Shown: positions 31,631 through 43,107, numbered from the stretch's first letter. The stretch: 64,000 nt of DNA from Pelobates cultripes (GCA_933207985.1 OW240913.1:263242862-263306861), one strand, 5' to 3'. Notes: a model not told the origin generated them from the sequence alone. Program-made: numbers and translations.

Positions 31631-32058
31631 TCGTGTAGGGATACCCCCTCCCCACACTCCAACAATTATATCCAAAAAGTGTTATATAGGTTGTCAGCCT
31701 ATATGTAAAGTGGAGTGCTTATAAGAAAAAATAGACATGCATACATAGCTTACCTCTCTTTGTATACTGAAACAGGAGGTATACCAGAAAATGGAACATG
31801 AAATATAAAAACACAAAAGGCAAAACAATAGTGCAGATGGTGCTGAATCCTTGAGTTAAAATAAGTGATAATTGTAACAACTCACATATTAATGAGCCTG
31901 TGAGGAACTGGCTCAGTAGGTAGTTCATCTATGCTCTTAAGGCAGCATCACACCTCTCCTTGGACAAGATTGGAAGTACTCCAAATATGAGAAAGAGAGA
32001 GAGACATACAAAGTGTAGAGAGACTTGGGCTTCTCACTCTTAGCAAATAATATGATGT
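31630..32058 (-). mobile_element. PLE 5' terminal fragment
   Basis: This matches 43108-43515, which adjoins the PLE gene, over about 400 bp (GGGATACCCCCTCCCCACAC through CTTGGGCTTCT). It is a truncated second copy. It is followed directly by the 3' end of the LINE on the minus strand. Confidence 0.65.
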
Positions 32059-32690
32059 TATAGAAACATAGAAACATAAAATGTGACGGCATATAAGAAC
32101 CATTCAGCCCATCTAGTGTGCCCAATTTTCTAAATACTTTCATTAGTCCCTGGCCTTATCTTATAGGTAGGATGGCCTTATGCATATCCCATTCTTCTTC
32201 ACTGTGTTAACCTCTACCAATTCAGCTGGGAGGCTATTCCATGCAATCACTACCCTCTCAGTAAAGTAATATTTCCTGATATTATTTTTAAACTTTTGCC
32301 CCTCTTGTTGTGGTAGTTTTTCTTCTTTTAAATATAGTTTCCTCCTTTACTGTGTTGATTCCCTTTATGCATTTAAATGTTTCTATCATATCCCCCCATC
32401 TCATCTTTCCTCCAAGCTATACATGTTAAGTTCATTTAACCTTTCCTAGTAAGTTTTATCCTGCAATCCATGAACCAGTTTAGTAGCCCTTCTCTGAACT
32501 CTCTCTAAAATATCAATATCCTTCTGGAGATACGGTCTTCAGTGCTGAGTACAATACTCCAAGTGAGGTCTCACCAGTGTTCTGTACAATGGCATGAGCA
32601 CTTCCCTCTTTTTACTGCTAATACCTCTCCCTATACAACCAAGCATTCTGCTAGCATTTCCTGCTGCTCTATTACATTGTCTGCCTAACT

Positions 32691-33047
32691 TCATCTGAAG
32701 GAAATAATTACCCCTAAATCCCTTTGCTCGGATGTTGAGGTTGGGACTCTATCAAATATTCTGTACTCTTCCCTTGGGTTTTTACGTCCAAGATGCATTA
32801 TCTTGCACTGATCCACATTAAATGTCAGTTGCCACAACTTTGACCATTTTTCTAGTTTACCTAAATCATTTGCCATTTGGCTTACCCCTCCTGGAACATC
32901 AACCCTGTTACATATCTTAGTATCATCAGCAAAAAGACATACCTTACCATCAAGACCTTCTGCAATATCACTAATATAAATATTATTGGGCCCAAGTACA
33001 GATCCCTCAGGTACCCCACTGGTGACAAGAACATGCTTTGAATACAC
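32691..33047 (-). pseudogene. LINE RT fragment, palm and thumb
   Basis: The frame contains GSVLGPNNIYISD, a FADDTKI catalytic block (YADD/FADD class), LEKWSKLWQLTFNVDQCKIMHLGR and a DLGVII block. It is the downstream continuation of the fragment at 34176-34433, split from it by the tandem insertion. Confidence 0.8.
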
Positions 33048-33505
33048 TCCATTGACTACAACCCTCTGGTACCAGTCACTCTGCCAGTCACTCTGCCACT
33101 ACCTTACCCATTCAACAATATTAGAATCAAAAATTAAAGATTGCAGTTTGATAAGCCTTCTATGTGCAACAGTGTCAAAAGTCCTACTGAAGCCTTGGTA
33201 AGTATGTCTACTGCACCACCCTGATCTATTATTTTAGTTACCCTATCAAAAAAATTGATAAGTTTAGTTTGGCATGATCTCCCTGAAGTAAACCTATGCT
33301 GTCTCTGATCTTAAAATCCATGTAATTTTAGATGGTCAGCAATCCTAGAGCAAAAAACGGGGCACAAGAGAATACTGAGAACAGGCAGCAGCTGAAATAG
33401 CCTGCCCTTCATTGGGTCCCTGCTCAGTTTTCAGACAGGTCCCACCCATACGGGCAGTCCAGATCCGAAATGCCAGCAAGTTCCCTCTGCACAAGAGACA
33501 CAGCA

Positions 33506-33550
33506 ACCCCAGACGATCATTTCAGCCTTGTTAGGTATCATCAGTGAGGT
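33506..33550 (-). ncRNA. Hammerhead ribozyme, unit 1 (one stem III change)
   Basis: The unit 1 copy keeps CTGATGA and GAAA. It reads GAAATGATCG where unit 2 has GAAACGATCG, so one stem III base differs. Stem II is CCT/AGG with an AACA loop, and stem I has the same CCTCA/TGGGG strands. Confidence 0.6.
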
Positions 33551-33832
33551 ATAGCTGATATCTCTCTAGGCACCGTGAGCAAGGGGTCCACATCTGGATT
33601 ACCCTTTAAATTTATGGAGAGCAAAAAACGGGGCGCAAGAGAATACTGAGAACAGGCACTAGCTGAAATAGCCTGCCCTTCGGTGGGTCCCCGCTCAGTT
33701 CTCACGCTGGTTTTAGCTCATCTTGTGCCATTACAGAGGGAACATCTCTGAAACATATCAGACTGGTCCCACCCATACGGGCAGTCCAGATCCGAAATGC
33801 CAGTAAGTTCCCTCTGCACGAGAGACACAGCA

Positions 33833-33877
33833 ACCCCAGACGATCGTTTCAGCCTTGTTAGACATCATCAGTGAGGC
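33833..33877 (-). ncRNA. Hammerhead ribozyme, unit 2 (canonical core)
   Basis: The minus strand has CTGATGA (33865-33871), a short stem II (GTCT/AGGC with loop AACA and a U-U mismatch at its base), GAAA (33847-33850), and the self-complementary ACGATCGT as a loop-less stem III. The predicted cleavage C is opposite 33839. Stem I is CCTCA/TGGGG (33872-33876 with 33834-33838). All invariant core bases are present. A stem III this short suggests activity as a dimer, as proposed for PLE hammerheads. Confidence 0.7.
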
Positions 33878-34175
33878 ATAGCTGATATCTCTCTAGGCAC
33901 TGTGAGCAAGGGGTCCACTTCTGGATTACCCTTTAAACTTATGGAGAGCAAAAAATGGGGCGCAGGAGAATACTGAGAACAGGCTGCAGCTGAAATAGCC
34001 TGCCCTTCGGTGGGTCCCCGCTCAGTTCTCAAGCTGGTTTTAGCTCATCTTGTGCCATTACAGAGGGAACATCTCTGAAACATATCAGACTGGTCCCACC
34101 CATACGGGCAGTCCAGATCCAAAATGCCAGCAAGTTCCCTCTGCACGAGAGACACAGCAACCCCAGACGATCATT

Positions 34176-34433
34176 TTATTTTAGATGTTCAACAATCCTA
34201 TCCTTTAACATGGTTTCCATTACTTTCCCCACTACTGAAGTAAGGCTTACTGGCCTATAGTTGCCCGACTCCTCCCTACTATCATTCTTGTGATTGGGCA
34301 CAACATTCACTAACTTCCAATCTTCTGGGACTATGCCTGTTAACAATGATTGGTTAAATAAATCTGTAAATGGTTTTGCTAGTACACAACTAAGCTCTTT
34401 TAATAACTTTGGGTGTATACCATCAGGCACCAT
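34176..34433 (-). pseudogene. LINE RT fragment, N-terminal fingers/palm
   Basis: PDGIHPKLLKEL, a GIVPEDWKLVNVVP block, NYRPVSLTSVVGKVMETML and DRI are the conserved RT blocks 1-3 of CR1/L2/Jockey-type LINEs. The frame is 85 codons and ends at the insertion boundary. Confidence 0.8.
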
Positions 34434-34443
34434 TGACTTATTT

Positions 34444-35043
34444 AAATGTGATGTGTGTTACAGACAGGCGCTTATAAAATATCAAGAGATGTAAGGTTAC
34501 TATAGCAGCTACAACACTTATAAGTGGATCTTTCCAATCAACCACTAGTACAATGTGATAAAAATAGGGAATTTAGAAGGAAGGTTAGTGAAAATACCAA
34601 CCACCTAAACAAAAACAAAAGTGGAGCGCTAAAATAATAGGTAAGCACTTTACCACCTGACATCTGTATATATTTACATATTAATTTGTATTGATGAAAT
34701 ACTACACTAGAAAGGAACTTCTTCCTGTTTTTATGTGTTTCCCTGCTGAGCAATAGAGGAGGAGTCTGAAAGAAGGGGGGTGTCTCCTGAAGGACACCAA
34801 AGCGAAAAAGATTTGAGCCAGTCCATTCCTTGGCTCTACACTTGTAAGTTGATAATACTACTATTCTTATCAACCAGATTCCTAACCTAATATACTCCAC
34901 CATTGGATTATCTTTTTTCCTCACAACGAAATACCCCTAATATTAGGGGTGAGTATATACTATTATTTTAGCGCTCCACTTTTGTTTTTTTTTAGGTGGT
35001 TGGTATTTTCACTAACCTTCCTTCTAAATTACCTATCTTTATC
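34444..35043. mobile_element. PLE-like foldback insertion with 14-bp TSD
   Basis: Arms of ~90 bp (34549-34639 and 34960-35051, inverted) are about 95% identical and contain GTGGAGCGCTAAAATAATAG. The insertion is flanked by CCATTGACTTATTT at 34430-34443 and 35044-35057, LINE sequence that occurs once in the intact element. Head-to-head partial copies with variable TSDs are usual for Penelope-like elements. Confidence 0.65.
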
Positions 35044-35184
35044 CCATTGACTTATTTGTCATTACTTTTGACAGTTGAAATATAACCTTTTCCTCTGTAA
35101 ACTCACATTACTCATTTGTCCTTTTTCCTAACTGAGGTCCATTTCTTTAATTTTCATCTGTAAATACAAAAATATTCTCACCTT

Positions 35185-35695
35185 TAACAGAGCCTTAAAA
35201 TCATGGTTCTCAGGTGGGAAGGCTTGGTGTCACGTTGTGGGGTGACACATCCCATTTCGATGTATGTAGAAGATGTATAATTAATATTACTCAGTCCTGG
35301 TTGGTGTAGTTCCTATTAATTGCCAAAACCAGTTATGTGACGGACCCTAGGATTGGTTGAGCTTGTTTCCAAGCTTCCTCAGTTGGCTGAGTGTGATGTG
35401 AGCTTCTATCTGGTTTTTGTACCCTCACACCGGGCCTTTCTTCCGATCACATGGGTCTTTCTCAACCAATCCTAGGGTCCGTCATATAACTGTGTTGTTA
35501 ATATAATCCTCCTGTGTTTCATGGTAATGGCCCGTGATGTGGCGCTACTCGTGATACGTCACTTTCCTCTAGGCTGTCTGACGTCTCTTTCCAATAATTG
35601 ATACTCCTATTACTGGTAGAAGTGACGTTGCGGTCCTCTGCGAAACGTCATTTCCGCCCTTCATATGCCAAACTTAACCTGCAGTTGCTCAAGTC
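35185..35695. mobile_element. PLE terminal fragment
   Basis: 35195-35420 matches 43520-43780 in the same orientation, and 35459-35610 matches 43798-43965 in reverse. It contains a 31-bp inverted repeat (35331-35362 with 35461-35491; CCCTAGGATTGGTTGAG) around a CTTCCTCAG motif, again a head-to-head PLE end. Confidence 0.55.
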
Positions 35696-35700
35696 ATGGG

Positions 35701-36731
35701 TGTTACAAACTGCCATTTGTAACTGTTATTTTATTTGACAAATTGCCCTGCTTCCCTGTGTTATGGAGAAGCCTAATTGCCAGCCTTCTGCCCCATGACT
35801 ATGGACCCAGTGTGTATGGCGATTTGACTGTATTTGTGGGATCTGAGCGCTGTTTGGATATATTGAGCGCTCAGATCCAAGCCATCTGAATGTGGGGGTT
35901 CTGTTCAGTTCAATAGGAGTTATGTATTTTTGTGTCTTTTTGTGTCTTTTGCTAACATGTGGTTAATGGAGTCTGCCTCTATCCCTGGATAATTGGATTA
36001 CTTTCCCCATTGTCCAGGATAGAGGCCTCTGTAAAACCGGTTTGGGCCAGAAAACCATGCTGCCAGCCAGGCCCCAAAAGACACTTTTGCTAACTTTTGA
36101 ACCCCTTGTCTGATTTGTGCCATTTTTTAATATGTTGCTCCCCTTAATGGATTGATTCCAAATATGTAATTTTTATGAAGATTGGATGTGTAGTTTGGAA
36201 GTTATAGTACATGTATAAAAACTGTATTTTTACTGTTCTGTTTTAATTATGTTATGTGATTATCTGAGGGATGGGAATTTCCCCGAATGTATATTGTTCC
36301 GATTGGTTATACTGCTAATTATGTGGGTGTCTCCCTTGCATGGGCAGAATCTCATAAAAGCAGAGTGTGTGCCATTAAACATCAGATCTTCTTGACCCTC
36401 AATACGTAGCCTTGTCTCGTTATTGGAGGGAACTGCTATATCACACTGGGGATTGCTATGCTCTGCATACTCCCCTGAGCTTTTAATCACTTAGCTCTTT
36501 TAAGAGCTGTTCCTGTTACGCTCTCCTGGAGGAGAGGTCTTCCCCACACGGTCCTGGAGGACAGAAGCTGATCCAGGGTGGAAGGAAGACGGCGAGACTC
36601 CAGTTAAGCTACGGCGGTTGTGGAGTCTGCGGTGGTTGTGGTGTCGGCTGCAGTGTTTGGAGTCCTCAGGAAGCGCTAGGAGCATCCATCAACGGAGGGT
36701 ACTCGGTCGGAGTACAGGGAGCTCCGTTACA
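35701..36731 (+). repeat. Solo LTR with TSD ATGGG
   Basis: The 1031-bp sequence starts TGTTACAAAC and ends CCGTTACA. It is flanked by ATGGG at 35696-35700 and 36732-36736. ATAAAAG (36354-36360) could be the TATA box and ATTAAA (36374-36379) the polyadenylation signal. Related copies lie at 25443-26065 and 55572-56485. No internal sequence remains, so the superfamily (ERV or Gypsy) is open. Confidence 0.75.
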
Positions 36732-36736
36732 ATGGG

Positions 36737-37084
36737 CAAATGCCCAAAGTTCAATATCCCACAGGCATTATATCGCAATTCATCCAAAATAAACCAAGAA
36801 AGTATATCAGATTACATATAATGTGTGAGAAGAATCATAATATTGGTGCCAAAAATAATCTGGCTAATTGCTTAAGAGACCATATGTATAGATATATTAA
36901 AATTTGTTAATTAAATATTAAAATCACTCTTTTTTGGGGGGAGGAGAGGAACGTTTTTTTAAAACATACTTTTATTCTTAAAATGTTTAGAAGAAATAAT
37001 CCAGTTCACTGTGTTCCCACATTAGGGCTAAATATCATAGCTAATGAAAAAAATGAACAAATTAACAATTTGAAAATGAGAAGT
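36737..37084. other. Spacer, nothing recognised
   Basis: AT-rich DNA with short homopolymer runs lies between the solo LTR and the L1 relic. Confidence 0.4.
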
Positions 37085-37787
37085 TAGGAAAACCACCCCG
37101 ACAGATGTGGCCTCAGTATTCACTGACTTTTATAAAAAGCTATACAACCACTCACCAGGCACACAGGGGGATAGGGACACGGAAGAGGGACAGATTCAGA
37201 GCTACCTAAAAGAACTAGGCCTCCCTAAACTGCCACAATAAGCAATAAACACCTTAGCAGCTGAAATAACAGAAGACGAGATAGACCAAGCCATCACAGC
37301 TTTTAAGGGGAATAAGGCCCCCGGGCCAGATGGCTTCGATGGCGGGTATTATAAAATGTTCTGTGAAGTCCTCACTCCCTACCTACTCAAACTATTTCAA
37401 GAATTAAGGGAAGGGGGAACACCCGATAGAGACATGTTCCTGGCCACCATAGTGTTACTACCTAAACCCGAAAAGGATTCGCTCCTACCAGCGAGCTATA
37501 GACCCATATCATTAATCAATCACGACATGAAGATATTAGCAAAACTGCAGGCGACCAGATTGAACCCTTTCCTAACGACACTTGTAGACGCTGACCAAGT
37601 TGGCTTTATCCCGGGGAGACAGTTGTTCGAAAACACACGCCGTAACATTGCCCTAATATGGAGACAGGTCACCACACGTACGCCCACACTGATTGTCTCC
37701 CTTGATGCCGAAAAAGCCTTCGATAGGGTTAAATGGCCATACCTATTCGCTGTGTTGGAGCACTTTGGGAGTATATCACCCTCATAA
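37085..37787 (+). pseudogene. L1-type ORF2, RT blocks 0-3
   Basis: The frame around TDVASVFTDFYKKLY, then AITAFKGNKAPGPDGFDGGYY, LPKPEKD, ASYRPISLINHDMKILAK, QVGFIPGRQL and VSLDAEKAFDRV is a textbook L1 RT N-terminal half. One in-frame TAA near 37240 and a frameshift near 37760 break it. Confidence 0.85.
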
Positions 37788-38314
37788 GAGCCATGTATAG
37801 TAACGTCCGTGCCCAGATACAAGTCGCGGGAGCCCCCCTCGAACCCTTTAGGCTACACAACGGCACGAGACAGGGGTGCCCGTTATCCCCACTCCTATTT
37901 GTTCTGTCGCTTGAACCACTGTTACAAACCCTGCGACGACACCCTGGAGTGAGAGGAGTGACTTTAGGAGGACAGGAGTTCCTAGTGTCTGCATACGCAG
38001 ACGACGTGCTCCTGACACTGACGAGCCCAACGAAATCAATGATCGTTCTAAACGAGATCCTGCAGAACTATGGAGCACTCTCGGGATACGTGGTCAACAT
38101 GACCGAGTCTAGTGCTCTCCCACTGGGACTGGCGGCGGCGGACACGGCAGCGATCAGAGACAGGCACACTATACATATAGAACACTCATCTCTCAAATAC
38201 CTAGGGATACATCTGACAGCTGACCCGGACAACCTATTTCAGCATAATTACATCCCCCTGATCAAAACGCTGGTGAAGGATTTAGATGAATGGCTGGACA
38301 AAGCCATATCATAG
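37733..38314 (+). pseudogene. L1-type ORF2, RT catalytic palm
   Basis: This continues from the previous frame with NGTRQGCPLSPLLFVLSLEPL and the catalytic YADDVLL (YADD at 37994-38005), then LSGYVVNMTES and SLKYLGIHL. A stop at 38312 ends it, and the same frame resumes at 38339. Confidence 0.85.
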
Positions 38315-38338
38315 ATAGGAAGAATTAATTCTGCTAAA

Positions 38339-39191
38339 ATGAATGTCCTGCCGCGCATGCTCTTCCTGTTTCAGGCACTACCCATACGCGTTAACAAGGC
38401 CCAATTGCTCCCTCTCCAGAGGGCAATATGCGCATTCATCTGGCAGAACAAAAGACATAGGATCTCCAGACAGGTTCTATATAGACCCAAACCTAGGGGC
38501 GGCCTGGGGCTTCCCTGCCTATACTATTACTATTTAGCAGCCCAATTAACACATGTAGCAATGTGGCACTCACCCCCGGGAGACAGAAAATGGGTTGATA
38601 TAGAATCGCTCATGGTAGGGGCCAATCTACCACAATTCGCAATGTGGGTACCTGCCCAACAATCCTCAACTCCTTAAGAATCTAGGACTCCGCCTACATA
38701 AAACACAAACTAGCTTCCTCACCTTCCCCCCTCATGCCCTATCTACGAAATAGAGCCTTCCCCCCGGGCATGGTCCCCAGGGATTTCAGAAACATAGAAC
38801 AGACAGGCTTCCAGAGAATATGCCATTTGTATCAGGGCACTGAGTTCATTGGCTTTGAAGGCCTTGCACAGGGGAGGCACTTGACACCAGCTGATTTTTT
38901 TTGTTATATCCAACTGATTTCGCGAAACAACCCTATATAAAAAGGGCAGCACTGCAGCAAAAGACATTCTTTGAACGGCACTGCCTGGCGGAAACCGTAC
39001 CCAAGGGGATGATAAAGGAGCTATACGCCCACCTTTGCTCTGCTAATGGGGACACGGGACAATTGAGGTATACGGACCAATGGGAACGCGACTTGGGAGA
39101 GGTTCTCGAGGGCGTAGAATGGCAGGAAATATGGGAGAGGTTCTCAGTGTGCGTGACCCTACAGGAGCAATCCTTTAAAACAATGCTCTGA
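38339..39191 (+). pseudogene. L1-type ORF2, thumb and C-terminal part
   Basis: The segments MNVLPRMLFLFQALPI, FIWQNKRHRISRQVLYRPKPRGGLGLP, then (after two frame changes near 38690 and 38900) a charged region ending TLQEQSFKTML match the region downstream of RT in frog Tx1/L1 elements. The Cys-rich tail is missing. Confidence 0.75.
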
Positions 39192-39931
39192 TGGTACACC
39201 ACCCCTGAGATAGGTGAGATAGGTGCCCAACCTCACAGATCACCTGGTCCCCAGGCCCTCCCTCCCCCCCCACATAGCACTAACAGGTGCTTGCCACCTT
39301 TGTTCAACAAATTCAAAATAGGTCCCACCTCCCACTTACTTTCCCCTCTTTCTCTCTCTTTCACTTCTCTCTCTCCCTGTTTTGCTAGTCCAGTCCAGGA
39401 GCCAGGACTGGTAGACGTTGTTAGATACCTGACGTAGTAAATAGCTAGTGTACAATACAGGGGACATCTGCTGATACCCCCGAGTAGCGGCAGATGCTCC
39501 ACCCTTATGCTATGGAAAGCTCATGGTTATGTGAAGTTATCACTGCATACTTAAACGCATGTCTGGTATTCTGGCAATGTCAATCTTATTTCAAAACTCC
39601 TTGACGACCGGCCAAATTGTAATTACTTGTGTAGAATATGCATTGTTCAAAGACATGTTACCTTCCCCTTTTCACTAACATGGGATATTATATTGCACTA
39701 TAACTGACTTTTGCACAAGTCATGTGGCTACTGTTATGTTCGCTGACTCTGTCAAGATGAAAAAAATTAAGAATTTAAAAAAAAAAGAAATATGAAGGAA
39801 ATATAAAAAAACATAAAAAAACTTAAAAATTTTAAAAAAGGGAAAGGTTATAAAAAATGGCAAAATTCGAAGTCAACATTTAAACCTGCTGGCTGTAACG
39901 TGTTCTGGTTAAATATCCACTTAATTTTTGT

Positions 39932-40156
39932 TTAGCCAAAGACATTCATAATATCTCCTCTCCAATTTCCTAAAATTCCCAAGAACTGCAAACCCCTTTG
40001 GTCCCCATGGTGTTTAGTCTTAATATGATGTGATACATTGTGTCCATCAAACTTTTTCTTTATGTTGCAGACATGTTCCTCTATGTGAGTATGTAAGTTA
40101 CATTTTGTCCACCCCAGATACTTTAGTCTACAAGGACATATCAATAAATAAATCAC
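39932..40156 (-). pseudogene. PLE GIY-YIG endonuclease domain
   Basis: IYLLICPCRLKYLGWTK, HIEEHVCNIKK and HHIKTKHHGD follow the PLE pattern (VVYALHCPCGLLYIGRTKR, RISEHVYNIKK) with Tyr, Arg/His and Glu positions mostly kept. The GIY-YIG domain nicks target DNA to prime reverse transcription. Confidence 0.8.
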
Positions 40157-40838
40157 ATTTGTGGAGTGGCATGTACTTTTACATGCTAAGCATGTACCAC
40201 ATCCCCCCCAAAAAAAACTTTTCCTTTGTTGAGGAAAGAGTTTTTTGGTTCTTTATTTATGTGGTTTTGTGTCTCAGACTTGGGGCACCTCTAAATATTA
40301 TTCTGTTTTTCTTTGGTAATATATGGAAAAGTACAGGATCTTCTTTTAAAATAGACCAGTGTTTATTTCTAATTTTGCTCAACTGGTTACTGCTTTGGCT
40401 GTAATTACAATAATAGGTAGGTCGTTGTTAAGTGTTTTCTTCTTTTTTCCGTCTTTCTCCTTTAATAAAATGTCCCTTTGCAAATTTAAAACTGCATTTA
40501 ATTCTATATCTAGATCTGATTCTTTATATCCTTTTATGGTAAAATCATTCTTTAGTTTTGATGCTTGTTCTGGAAATTTTTCTTTATCTGTACAATTTCT
40601 CCTTATTTTGAGAAATTGAGATTTTGGAATTGCTGTGAACCATGGGAAAAAAATGACAGCTTCAGGTCTATATAAAACTATTGACATTCACAGTTTTGAA
40701 CTGTGTACTAGTTTTAATTTTTCCACCTTCAATAAATACCTCAAAATCCAAAAAAATGACTGAAACGTTGTTAAAATTAACCGTTAGTTTTATACCCCAA
40801 TCATTGGAGTTAAGATAATTGATAAAAAAAAATAAAAA

Positions 40839-41756
40839 TCATCTATGTAACAGCGATCGGTGACAAGGCTCTCTACCCAGCCATGTCCATGATAAATGTA
40901 TTTTTTGCTCCCAATCTACCATAAACAGATTGGCATAGTTGGGTGCGACCCTCGTCCCCATCGCCATCCCACAAATCTGGAGATAATAATCCCCACCGAA
41001 CCAAAAATAATTGTTCATCAGAATCAGGTCTATTCCCTCAACAATAAAATCTACTTGTTCCGATAAACATTTGTCACATTTACTTAAAAACTCCTTTACA
41101 GCTGAGCAGCCCCTTTCATGTGTTATTATAGTGTATATGGAGTTGGCATCAGCTGTAACTAAAAAACACTCCTCACTCCATGGTAGATTTTCTAGTACCT
41201 GTAAAATGCTGCCTGTATCTTTTAGATAGCTTCGAGTTTGTTGAACCATAGGGTGCAGGCACCTATCAATATATTCTGACAGCCTGCTTGCTTGATACTA
41301 TGGGTCTACCAGGAGATTTGATTGGGTCTTTATGGATCTTGGGTAAGTACTAAAAAAAAGAGATTTTAGGGAACTTAATATTTAAATACTCAAATTCTTG
41401 TTTATATAATATTCCTATTTCATGACCTTTTTGTAAAATTTGGATCAATTTATCCTTAATCATTATTGTGGGGTCTCCTTTTAGCTTTTTATAGGTTGTA
41501 TTGTCCTCTAATAGCCTCAATGATTCTTTGGTGTATTTCTCAGTAGATACTCTATATCTGCAGGTTTTACCGCTAAATCTTTGTCTTTGTCCAACTTTTT
41601 CAAAGCTCTTTGTTCTTCAATTGTTAAGTTACATTGATATTTATTAGGGTCCTTAATTTTACTAATGTCTCTCATCACGAATTTCTCAAAAGTATCCATT
41701 TCATTTGATAAATTAAAAAGTTGACTTATTTTTAAATGTTGTATGGGTGTACTCAT
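40839..41756 (-). pseudogene. PLE reverse transcriptase domain
   Basis: Segments include LTIEEQRALKKLDKDKDLAVKPAD, an IHKDP...GRPIVS block (around 41300), FLVTADANSIYTIITHERG (the DVxSLYT catalytic block) and YYLQICGMAMGTRVAPNYANLFM. These are the signature blocks of PLE/telomerase-like RTs. Stops and frameshifts occur at 41249-41516, and the YxDD region is not clear in one frame. Confidence 0.8.
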
Positions 41757-41802
41757 TATGATTTGTTTGATTTAGACTGTTTATTATTGGATTCTTTCAA
41801 AA

Positions 41803-42785
41803 TTATTTTTTCAGGCATAAATTTCTTTTGAACCTATTCAGATCTACATAGGTGTCAAATTTATTTAGACCTTTTGTGGGTGCAAATGTTAAACCTTTCT
41901 GTAACATTCTTAATTCAGAAACGCTTAGAACTTTTAAATTAAAAATGCCTGCATATTTTTCAATTTCTTTATAGTTTTTATTGATTTTGTCTGCCAATCT
42001 TTTTTCCTTTGTACACAAGCACCATCTCTATTTCCACGTCTTCTATACTTCTCCTCCTTTTGGCCAGGGATCTGTAATAGTGGAGGGCCTTGTGTCTCTC
42101 CCTCAATCTCGTGCTCCAAAAAGCCTCTTCTTCTTGTAATTTTGTGAGGATTTCAAATCTATTTGTTAGTGGGATCTCAGGATTTTTTGATGGTCTAGTT
42201 GGTATTCTTGTATCATTAGCTTCATCTAATCTTGTTTTTCGTATTCTCATGTCTCTCTGGTTTAACCCTTTTCCCTCTGTTCATAGGGATCCTATTCCTA
42301 GGATCTATGGGCCGATTTGACCTTACGCTTATTGGGGAACTTCCTCTCCTCATCTCTGTTCTGTCTCTATTCATTTGTTTCTTCACAAAATATTGATTTC
42401 CAGATTTTTCTCTATTTTCTTTTGTTGTAAAGGTTTTATAACGCCCTCTTGATTGAGATCTTCTATCACCGGAAAATTATTTTCTATTTATATATTTGCT
42501 TTTATTTTTCTTGAAGGTCTGTACCTCATTTTTCCTGTAGTCAGTTTGATCCCTTATGTACTTTTTCTTTTTAATCTGTATAGTTTGTTTTTCAGTTGTG
42601 TCCAGCCATTTTTGTATGTCATCAGTGATTTTTTTGTATTCCTCTGCATCAGTGTGATTGATAAGGAAATTTTGTTCCTTATTTATCTCCTGGTCTATTT
42701 TTCCTAGAGTGTGTTTTCTTCTTTTAATTATGAGATTCATCATCCCAAAGGAGAATGAAGCTAACATCTTGTCCCACTCTTGCAT
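41803..42785 (-). pseudogene. PLE N-terminal region
   Basis: Overlapping frames give a Lys/Glu-rich N-terminal part (for example NLKVLSVSELRMLQKGLTFAP followed by KFDTYVDLNRFKRNL), known just upstream of the RT in PLEs. Frames change near 41990, 42240 and 42470. Confidence 0.65.
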
Positions 42786-43107
42786 AAAAGATCCATCATC
42801 CTGGTCAAATGCAGGGCTTTTAAAAAAGGGGTTATGTTCTCTTTTATGTATATTTTCCAGGATAGCAACTTCCCATTAAATTTTAATTCCTCTGCTTAAC
42901 AATTTTTCAGATTTTTTTGACAATCATAAACATTTTTTTCTTCCATTAAATCAATCTGATTAAAAACCCTTTCTGCAATGGTGAAGAATTCATTACTACT
43001 AGTGCAAACTTCTCTTCTATTTTCAAAAAGTGACATAGTGAGAGTAGCAGCTGTGAACACAATTGAGGTATTTAGTGTAAAGAATACAACCAGGTGTTCC
43101 TCTAAAC

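Larger units (their letters stand above)
33348..34177 (-). mobile_element. Retrozyme-like tandem hammerhead repeat inserted in the LINE
   Basis: About 2.6 head-to-tail units of ~326 bp begin at 33348, 33619 and 33944; the first lacks ~57 bp and the last is partial. Equivalent points in successive units are 327 bp apart. On the minus strand each unit encodes a hammerhead-type motif, canonical in unit 2. The insert is flanked by a 23-bp direct repeat of LINE sequence (33325-33347 and 34178-34200, two mismatches), a TSD. There is no ORF. Animal retrozymes and newt satellite 2 (about 330 bp) have this build: tandem monomers of a few hundred bp with one hammerhead each. I do not know whether the sequence matches any named family. 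Confidence 0.7.
32059..35180 (-). mobile_element. CR1/L2-type LINE with two nested insertions
   Basis: The minus strand reads RT sequence from 35180 down to the 3' tail at 32060 (GATGGGCTGAATGG and TTTCTATG repeats). It is interrupted by a PLE foldback (34444-35043) and a tandem hammerhead repeat (33348-34177), each with its own TSD made of LINE sequence. Removing both restores continuity of the RT-coding DNA, although many frameshifts remain. The family recurs at 47470-48338 and 11965-12030. Confidence 0.8.
37085..39780 (+). mobile_element. 5'-truncated L1/Tx1-type LINE
   Basis: The element keeps the RT and post-RT part of ORF2 and a 3' part ending in an A-rich tail (39760-39840). Endonuclease and ORF1 are missing. 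ORF2 breaks off at about 39195 and is followed by 3'-UTR-like DNA, so an internal deletion is also likely. 5' truncation is the normal outcome of target-primed reverse transcription. Confidence 0.75.
39850..43107 (-). mobile_element. Penelope-like element, broken coding copy
   Basis: In order on the minus strand there is an N-terminal charged region (42785-41803), a telomerase-like RT (41756-40839) and a GIY-YIG endonuclease (40156-39932), the PLE domain order. At least six frame breaks are visible. The 5' terminal part continues into 43108-43515, which is repeated at 31630. Confidence 0.8.
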
